Source of the DNA: Candidatus Methanolliviera sp. GoM_oil
GTDB taxonomy: Archaea; Halobacteriota; Methanoliparia; Methanoliparales; Methanoliparaceae
Reading direction: 5' to 3'
NCBI GenBank assembly: GCA_902158735.1
Contig: CABGHG010000037.1
Location: 1-11,935 of the forward strand
Length of the DNA stretch: 11,935 bases
This document shows, in pieces, positions 7,620 to 11,935 of the stretch (position 1 is the first letter of the stretch; every line of letters starts with the position of its first letter). The notes beneath the pieces were generated by a model. The model did no database searches. It saw nothing but the letters and a program-made list of their open reading frames with translations, and was not told the origin of the DNA. Made by a program: the position numbers and the translations under genes.

Positions 7620-7868
7620 ATGAATCTTCTTGCAAGATCGCTTTCAGATAAAGAAGTAATGGGACAGGATGGAACTGTTATCGGGGTTCTCCAGAACATA
7701 ATAGCAGACTTGGATACGGGTGATCTCTTGGATCTGGTTGTTAAACCGGACGCTTCGTTAAATACAAAGAGATATAGAAAGGATGGCAATTTTGTGCTGA
7801 TCTCCTTCAATGCGGTAAAATCCGCCAAAGATTATATAATGGTGGACAAGATGCTGGCGGAAGAATAA
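7620..7868 (+). CDS. PRC-barrel domain protein
   Basis: This 82-aa single-domain protein has the shape of archaeal PRC-barrel proteins: an N-terminal LLARSLSDKEVMGQDGTVIGVLQNI strand-turn-strand block, then a DLDTGDLLDLVVKP segment and a hydrophobic C-terminal strand (FVLISFNAVKSAKDYIMV). The family is a small beta-barrel found in RNA-maturation proteins (RimM), photosynthetic reaction centres and many short archaeal proteins of unknown role, one of which has been linked to cell-division machinery in haloarchaea. The start is ATG with a strong GAGGTGA site (7607-7613), 31 nt downstream of cdc48 and 23 nt upstream of the redoxin gene, which implies co-transcription. The exact role here is unknown. 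Confidence 0.85.
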   Translation: MNLLARSLSDKEVMGQDGTVIGVLQNIIADLDTGDLLDLVVKPDASLNTKRYRKDGNFVLISFNAVKSAKDYIMVDKMLAEE

Positions 7869-7900
7869 CGTGTGAAGAGGAAGAATACAGTGTGAAGATG
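7861..7900 (+). repeat. imperfect 20-bp tandem duplication across the start of the redoxin gene
   Basis: Positions 7861-7880 and 7881-7900 match at 17 of 20 bases (shared blocks AAGAATA and TGTGAAGA). The first unit contains the PRC-barrel stop codon and the GAGGAA-type ribosome site. The second contains the GTG (7892) and ATG (7898) start candidates of the redoxin gene. The intergenic region was apparently made by a short duplication. Confidence 0.65.
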
Positions 7901-8206
7901 CACAAAAATCGAAGATTTTTGGCATACGGAAATCAAAGATTTCCGACTATAAAGATATTTACGTTGCCCGTATGCCCAAAGTGCCATCTGTTGATGGATA
8001 AGATGGAAGAACTTGGGATAAAATTTGAAGAGCTTACGATGACTGACCCTGAACCACAAACGGAACTGCTGATGAACGATATTTATACAAATGTTACTCC
8101 TGTTCTGTTCCTAAATGGGAGATATTATACTCATAGAGATCTCTTCGATGGGGAATATGTACGTGAGAATATAATCAAATTGTTAGAAGGTAGGGAGGTA
8201 AAATAA
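7892..8206 (+). CDS. glutaredoxin/NrdH-like thiol redoxin
   Basis: This 104-aa thioredoxin-fold protein starts its recognisable fold at IKIFTLPVCPKC. The redox motif is CPKC (28-31) and the cis-proline motif is NVTPVLFLNG (P70). Its position one base before nrdD makes it the likely electron donor to the class III reductase, as known for redoxin-dependent NrdD enzymes of some anaerobes and methanogens. The first 18 residues are not family-like: residues 4-18 are encoded by a palindromic repeat (7903-7945). Start choice is GTG at 7892, with GAGGAA (7877-7882) 9 nt upstream; ATG at 7898 is an alternative two codons later. No start codon exists between the repeat and the fold, so the repeat peptide must be translated if the protein is made. 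Confidence 0.88.
   Translation: MKMHKNRRFLAYGNQRFPTIKIFTLPVCPKCHLLMDKMEELGIKFEELTMTDPEPQTELLMNDIYTNVTPVLFLNGRYYTHRDLFDGEYVRENIIKLLEGREVK
7903..7945 (+). repeat. palindromic repeat element, copy 1 (double hairpin), inside the redoxin gene
   Basis: Two perfect 8-bp stems are visible. CAAAAATC (7903-7910) pairs with GATTTTTG (7914-7921) around loop GAA. CGGAAATC (7927-7934) pairs with GATTTCCG (7938-7945) around loop AAA. The 5-nt spacer is GCATA. The inverted copy 2 at 8277-8319 matches it at 37 of 43 bases, including 23 identical in a row (7912-7934). Confidence 0.85.
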
Positions 8207-8207
8207 A

Positions 8208-10541
8208 ATGAGGGCTTCATCAGAATCAGAAATCGTGCAAGGGAATAACGTTCTAAAAAAATCGAACTTATGTAATCGAAAATCGGAGATTTCCGTATGC
8301 CAAAAATCTTTGGTTTTTGAGCACCTAGATGTTAGAACCACCGATGGGCACGTCCTTGCATGGGATAAGAGGTATATTATAGAGCAATTATTGAGAGAGA
8401 CAAAACTCTCGGAGCAGTTTTATGGATTGCCCTCCTGTAAGCAAGAAGAGGCGGAAGAGATAGCAAAGGAGACCGAAGATAGGATTAAGAAGATGGGGCT
8501 TACGTTTCTAAGTGGCCCTTTAATAAGAGAACTCGTCAATGTAATTCTCCTTGAGAGAGGCAGATCAGAATGGAGAAACGTTCTGACCAGGGTTGGTATA
8601 CCGGTATTCGATGCACACGAGATTGATCTTGGAGAAGGATTTGAGGCAAAGGAGAATGCAAACTTGCAAGGGAATGCAGAGACGTCTCATAAGAAGAAGG
8701 CAGACAAGATATGTAAGGAACAATACCTTTTATCACTTCCAAGGGAGCTCTCCGATCTTCATCTAAATGGGGATATTCATATTCATGACTTAGAATATTT
8801 TGGAACGAGGGCGTTCTGCCAGGATTGGGATCTGAGGTACTTCTTCTATTACGGTCTTATGCCGGATGGATCTGGGACTAGATCTTCCGTTGCAGGCCCG
8901 GCAAAAAGGCCAGAAGTGGCAGTTCTACACGCCGTAAAGGCATTGGGATCTGCTCAGACAAACTTCGCCGGAGGACAGGGCTTTTATAATTTTTTGACGT
9001 TTTTAGCTCCGTACTTCGAGAATTTGGATTATATAGAGATCGAACAACTCATGCAGATGTTCGTCTACGAGATGACGCAGATGATGGTCGCTCGTGGAGG
9101 ACAGCTCGTCTTTTCAAGCGTGCAACTTACTCCTGGAGTTCCAAAGATATGGAGAGATGTCCACCCCGTTTATAAGGGCAAGGTTTGGTCCGAAAGGACA
9201 TATAAAGAGTTTGAGCGTGAAGTCAGGTTGGGTTTTTCTGCGTTGATGAACGTCATGTTAAAGGGCGATTATTGGGGAAAGCCCTTCAACTTTCCAAAGC
9301 CGGAGATCTCTATCGAGCCCCAATTCATCGAACCAGATTCCTGGGTTCTCGAATTTGATCATAAACACCCAAAATTGCCTGACTACGAGGAACTTTATGA
9401 TCTCTCCTTTGAATTGGCTGCCAAATACGGAACACCTTACTTTGATAACCAGTTGCCAGAATATAGGGGTGCCGGAGAAGGTATAAGCTGTTATCAATGC
9501 TGCGCGTACCAATTCAGTTCAAATGCAGATACCGATCCAGATTTTGAGGATAAAATTCAGTTTAAGAATGGAAAACACTTTAATCTTGGCAGTCTTCAGG
9601 TAGTATCTTTGAATTGTCCAAGAGCTTCCTATCGGGCAGGGGGAGATGACGATCTATTATCTGAAAATTTGTACAGGATGATGGATGCGGCAGCAGAGGT
9701 CTTTAAGATCAAATGGGATTGGATGAAAGATATAGTAAAAAGAGGTAGAATGCCTTTTGCATCACAGAGACCAATGGACCCAATCACAAAAAAGAAGGGA
9801 GAAAGGGCCGTTGAGATAGAAAATCTCGTATGCACGATCGGCGTCGTTGGCGTAAATGAGATGGTTCAACATCATACTGGATATCAGCTCTACGAGTCCA
9901 AAGACGCATTAAGATTGGCGATCTTGACGATGAATAAGATGAAGGCATACTGCAGAGAATTAGCACAGAAGTGCGGTTTTGAGATAGTCCTTGCCAGAAC
10001 ACCGGCAGAGACTACGGTTCAGAGATTTGCGGTATCAGATCTTTTACACGAGGAATATAGGGAAGATGCCAAATTGGTTATCAAGGGGGATTTGAAAGCA
10101 GGTTTGAGAGGTATTCAAGAAGGAAAAAGAGATATCCCAATCTATTATACGAATGGGACACATGTGCCGGTGGATGCAAACATAGATATCTTTGAAAAGA
10201 TTAAAATAGAGGAAAAATTTTTCCCGATCGTTGATGGAGGGGACATCTTTCACATATTTTTAGGAGAAGGTGCACCAAATCCAAAAGCTCTACACGATTT
10301 GACGATGAATATATCTAAAAAGACGCCAATCGGATATTTTGCCTTCACAAAAGATATGACGATATGTCTCGACGATTATACGATAACTGGTGGCATTGTT
10401 GATACCTGTCCGGTCTGCGGGGGGGAGAATCTGGAGCATTGGTCAAGGGTTACCGGTTACCTACAGGCGGTCAGCGGTTGGAATGAGGCGAAGAAACAAG
10501 AACTGAAGGAGAGACACAGATATTCAATCTCATCAGGATGA
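8208..10541 (+). CDS. nrdD: anaerobic (class III) ribonucleoside-triphosphate reductase NrdD
   Basis: This is a 777-aa glycyl-radical enzyme that reduces ribonucleotides to deoxyribonucleotides under anaerobic conditions. An ATP-cone regulatory domain lies at about 40-135, followed by the large barrel (NGDIHIHDLEYFGTRAFCQDW, about 187-207; AGGQGFYNFL, 254-263). The thiol region CYQCCAYQFSS (428-438) contains adjacent cysteines C431-C432. The C-terminal glycyl-radical loop is RVTGYL with G750. The zinc site shows C720, C734 and C737, but the expected fourth ligand position is D723 (CLDD). The CC pair and the adjacent redoxin suggest thiol rather than formate reductant. The start is ATG with GGGAGGT (8193-8199) 8 nt upstream and a gap of one base after the redoxin stop. 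Residues 24-38 come from palindromic repeat copy 2. The activase NrdG is not in the window. A tRNA gene begins on the base after the stop. Confidence 0.96.
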   Translation: MRASSESEIVQGNNVLKKSNLCNRKSEISVCQKSLVFEHLDVRTTDGHVLAWDKRYIIEQLLRETKLSEQFYGLPSCKQEEAEEIAKETEDRIKKMGLTFLSGPLIRELVNVILLERGRSEWRNVLTRVGIPVFDAHEIDLGEGFEAKENANLQGNAETSHKKKADKICKEQYLLSLPRELSDLHLNGDIHIHDLEYFGTRAFCQDWDLRYFFYYGLMPDGSGTRSSVAGPAKRPEVAVLHAVKALGSAQTNFAGGQGFYNFLTFLAPYFENLDYIEIEQLMQMFVYEMTQMMVARGGQLVFSSVQLTPGVPKIWRDVHPVYKGKVWSERTYKEFEREVRLGFSALMNVMLKGDYWGKPFNFPKPEISIEPQFIEPDSWVLEFDHKHPKLPDYEELYDLSFELAAKYGTPYFDNQLPEYRGAGEGISCYQCCAYQFSSNADTDPDFEDKIQFKNGKHFNLGSLQVVSLNCPRASYRAGGDDDLLSENLYRMMDAAAEVFKIKWDWMKDIVKRGRMPFASQRPMDPITKKKGERAVEIENLVCTIGVVGVNEMVQHHTGYQLYESKDALRLAILTMNKMKAYCRELAQKCGFEIVLARTPAETTVQRFAVSDLLHEEYREDAKLVIKGDLKAGLRGIQEGKRDIPIYYTNGTHVPVDANIDIFEKIKIEEKFFPIVDGGDIFHIFLGEGAPNPKALHDLTMNISKKTPIGYFAFTKDMTICLDDYTITGGIVDTCPVCGGENLEHWSRVTGYLQAVSGWNEAKKQELKERHRYSISSG
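8277..8319 (-). repeat. palindromic repeat element, copy 2 (inverted), inside nrdD
   Basis: This is the same 8-3-8, spacer 5, 8-3-8 architecture as copy 1, in the opposite orientation. CGAAAATC (8277-8284) pairs with GATTTCCG (8288-8295) with one mismatch. The spacer is TATGC. CAAAAATC (8301-8308) pairs with GGTTTTTG (8312-8319) with one G-T wobble. Read in nrdD it encodes residues RKSEISVCQKSLVFE. The antisense of copy 1 encodes RKSLISVCQKSSIF, so both copies share a peptide frame. Confidence 0.85.
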
Positions 10542-10615
10542 GGGCTCGTAGCTCAGTCAGGCAGAGCACCTGGCTTTTAACCAGGTGGTCAGGGGTTCGA
10601 TTCCCCTCGAGCCCG
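10542..10615 (+). tRNA. tRNA-Lys (UUU anticodon)
   Basis: Complete 74-nt cloverleaf. The acceptor stem is GGGCTCG/CGAGCCC (10542-10548 with 10608-10614) with discriminator G at 10615. The D stem is GCTC/GAGC. The anticodon stem is CCTGG/CCAGG around loop CTTTTAA with anticodon TTT at 10576-10578. The T arm is AGGGG-TTCGATT-CCCCT. No intron is present and CCA is not encoded. The 5' end is the base immediately after the nrdD stop codon TGA (10539-10541). No good TATA box is seen at the expected distance upstream, so it may be released from an nrdD-containing transcript by RNase P. Confidence 0.97.
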
Positions 10616-10645
10616 TGTAATCTTATATAAAGGGGAGGTAAACTT

Positions 10646-10882
10646 TTGGGCAAATTTAACCTGTTTGATCATAAGCTTGTTCCAAAACACATATTGTTGA
10701 ACGAAGGGGAGGCCAAAGAGCTGTTGGATAAGTATGATATAGAGAGAGAGATGCTACCGAAGATAAAGGAGAGCGATCCTGCGGCGAAGGAGATAAACGC
10801 AAAACAGGGGGATATAATAAAAATTATAAGAGAGAGTTACACAGCAGGAGAAACGGAGTTTTATAGAGTAGTAATAGAATAG
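10646..10882 (+). CDS. rpoH: DNA-directed RNA polymerase subunit H (Rpb5-like)
   Basis: This 78-aa archaeal RpoH corresponds to the C-terminal domain of eukaryotic Rpb5 and is part of the polymerase jaw. Family features are FDHKLVPKHILL near the N-terminus, LPKIKESDPAAKEINAKQGDIIKIIRES in the middle and the C-terminal TEFYRVVIE. The start is TTG at 10646, chosen because GGGGAGGT (10632-10639) lies 6 nt upstream and because it gives the usual family length; no in-frame ATG precedes the conserved region. It lies 30 nt after tRNA-Lys and 17 nt before the rpoB''-type gene. RpoH next to the large B subunit is the classic archaeal polymerase operon order. Confidence 0.95.
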   Translation: MGKFNLFDHKLVPKHILLNEGEAKELLDKYDIEREMLPKIKESDPAAKEINAKQGDIIKIIRESYTAGETEFYRVVIE

Positions 10883-10884
10883 TT

Positions 10885-10892
10885 GAGGGGGT
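10885..10892 (+). promoter_or_regulatory. ribosome-binding site deciding the non-canonical rpoB'' start
   Basis: GAGGGGGT lies 7 nt upstream of the ATT codon at 10900-10902 and 4 nt upstream of the ATC at 10897. It is the only Shine-Dalgarno-like site before the conserved RpoB'' N-terminus. It supports initiation at ATT (or ATC), because no ATG, GTG or TTG exists in that frame until 11053. Confidence 0.6.
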
Positions 10893-10899
10893 TTTAATC

Positions 10900-11935
10900 A
10901 TTTTAGATAGAGAGATCTTATTTAAAGCCTGTTTTACGCGCGAGAAGATATGCCAGCATCATATCGCCTCTTTTGACAAGTTCATAGATGAGGGGCTTCA
11001 AAATGTTGTTGATGAGTTCGGAATAATCAAAACAGATATAGAAGGGCTCTTCGTGAGACTGGGTAAGATACGGTTAGAAAAACCAATCTTAAAAGAGGCG
11101 GATGGTGTTGTAACCAAACTTTACCCAAATGACGCCAGGATAAGAGGTGTCTCCTATTCTGCCCCACTATATTTGGAGATGACTCTGGTGGAGGAGGATG
11201 ACGATAGGGAGACAAAGGAGGAGGATGACGATAGGGAGACAAAGGAGGTTGAGATAGGATTCTTACCTATAATGCTGAGATCGAAGGCATGTAACCTGAG
11301 CGGTCTAACGGACGAGGAGATGATAGAATGCAGTGAAGATCCGATGGATTTGGGGGGATATTTCATCACAAATGGCACAGAACGTGTCTTGATGACGCTC
11401 GAGGATCTGGCGCCCAACAAAATATTTATGGGGGAACAGGAGAGAACGTGGGGTAAAATTGATTTTGCAGAGGTGATATCGCAAAATAGGGGCTATAGAT
11501 CTAGGGTAATCGTCGAGAAGGATAGAAAATCTATTTTACATGTAGTATCTCGATCTTTGCCGAAAAAAATAGATTTTGTCACCGTTGTCAGGGCCTTGGG
11601 CATGAAGACGGATGAGGACGTCGCTAATTTAATGTCTGACGATCCAGAAATAGAGAAATTTGTAGGCGAGAACTTAGACGAAGCAGGGGTTAATACGACA
11701 GAAGAAGCGATTAAAGATATCGGCAGACGGGTTTCCCCCAATCAGTCGGAGGAATATCAAATAAAAAGGGCTAATTATATCCTAGATAGATATCTATTAC
11801 CTCATATAGGAGATAAACCGGAAAATAGGCTGGAAAAAGCTTATTTTTTGGGTAGAATGGGAGAATCGTGTTTTAAACTTGCCATAGGCCAAAAAAGGAA
11901 GGATGATAAAGATCACTATGCGAACAAACGGCTAA
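10900..11935 (+). CDS. rpoB2: DNA-directed RNA polymerase subunit B'' (or undivided B), N-terminal part, ATT start, cut by window end
   Basis: The open frame runs to the window edge (345 codons). It matches the N-terminal part of archaeal RpoB/RpoB'': ICQHHIASFDKFIDEGLQ (17-34), RIRGVSYSAPLYLEMT (80-95), LPIMLRSKACNLSGL (122-136), DPMDLGGYFITNGTERVL and EDLAPNKI. It forms part of the protrusion and lobe of the polymerase catalytic core. Whether the gene is split into B'' and B' cannot be seen because the 3' part is outside the window. The frame has no ATG, GTG or TTG before codon 52 (GTG at 11053). The conserved N-terminus begins LDREILFKACF directly after ATT, behind a GAGGGGGT site, so ATT is the best start. 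An exact 27-bp tandem duplication adds nine acidic residues at 98-115. Confidence 0.93.
   Translation, partial: MLDREILFKACFTREKICQHHIASFDKFIDEGLQNVVDEFGIIKTDIEGLFVRLGKIRLEKPILKEADGVVTKLYPNDARIRGVSYSAPLYLEMTLVEEDDDRETKEEDDDRETKEVEIGFLPIMLRSKACNLSGLTDEEMIECSEDPMDLGGYFITNGTERVLMTLEDLAPNKIFMGEQERTWGKIDFAEVISQNRGYRSRVIVEKDRKSILHVVSRSLPKKIDFVTVVRALGMKTDEDVANLMSDDPEIEKFVGENLDEAGVNTTEEAIKDIGRRVSPNQSEEYQIKRANYILDRYLLPHIGDKPENRLEKAYFLGRMGESCFKLAIGQKRKDDKDHYANKRL
11191..11244 (+). repeat. exact 27-bp tandem duplication within rpoB''
   Basis: Positions 11191-11217 and 11218-11244 are identical. Each unit encodes EEDDDRETK, giving two consecutive acidic nonapeptides (residues 98-106 and 107-115) between the conserved YSAPLYLEMT and VEIGFLPIM strands, probably in a surface loop. 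The reading frame is kept. Confidence 0.95.

Noticed and set aside
8235..8675. TGCAAGGGAAT occurring twice in nrdD
   Set aside because: An 11-bp chance-level repeat in ordinary coding sequence without structure.
10622..10632. TATA-like CTTATATAAAG just before rpoH
   Set aside because: A start site about 25 nt downstream would fall at or beyond the TTG start and exclude the strong GGGGAGGT site, so the spacing is wrong for an rpoH promoter.

Overview
This window is archaeal. It carries ribosomal protein S8e, the RecA-like RadB, a VAT/Cdc48 AAA ATPase, RNA polymerase subunit H (Rpb5-like), and a large RNA polymerase subunit B (probably the split B'' form) directly downstream of subunit H. It also has archaeal TATA/BRE-like promoters and Shine-Dalgarno sites of the GGAGGTGA type. 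Class III ribonucleotide reductase, LarC and an ADP-forming acyl-CoA synthetase-like protein fit a strictly anaerobic euryarchaeon of the methanogen/ANME/Archaeoglobus-like group. The sequence alone does not allow a firmer placement. No CRISPR array, transposase, integrase or defence island is visible.

Layout. 1-163: no gene I can support. 164-2838 (minus strand): a likely three-gene operon. It runs from a 132-aa hypothetical protein, through a 621-aa CoA-binding/acyl-CoA synthetase alpha-like protein with an unusual C-terminal insertion, to a small Cys-rich membrane protein. 2839-2967: divergent promoter region. 2968-3345 (+): rps8e, whose stop codon abuts that of the convergent radB. 3346-5223 (minus): larC-radB, separated by 3 nt. 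5224-5345: divergent promoter region. 5346-10541 (+): cdc48/VAT (with a -1 frameshift in its N-domain), a PRC-barrel protein, a glutaredoxin-like redoxin and nrdD, tightly packed. 10542-10615: tRNA-Lys(UUU), starting on the base after the nrdD stop. 10646-11935 (+): rpoH (TTG start) and the 5' part of rpoB''/rpoB, whose only credible start is ATT.

How the genes work together. The redoxin is one base upstream of nrdD and NrdD has a Cys-Cys pair at its thiol region. The redoxin is therefore the natural candidate reductant for deoxynucleotide synthesis, although no NrdG activase is present here. S8e, tRNA-Lys, RpoH and RpoB'' are housekeeping information-processing genes. Cdc48 and the PRC-barrel protein precede the nrd pair in the same direction.

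The most unusual signal is an inverted pair of 43-bp elements at 7903-7945 and 8277-8319. Each is built as two 8-bp stems with 3-nt loops joined by a 5-nt spacer. They lie inside the 5' coding ends of the redoxin and of nrdD, are translated from opposite strands, and so add odd N-terminal peptides to both proteins. Secondary oddities are the ATT start of rpoB'', the cdc48 frameshift at an A6 run, an exact 27-bp in-frame duplication in rpoB'', the insertion in the synthetase-like protein, and a CX2D in place of the expected CX2C in the NrdD zinc site.
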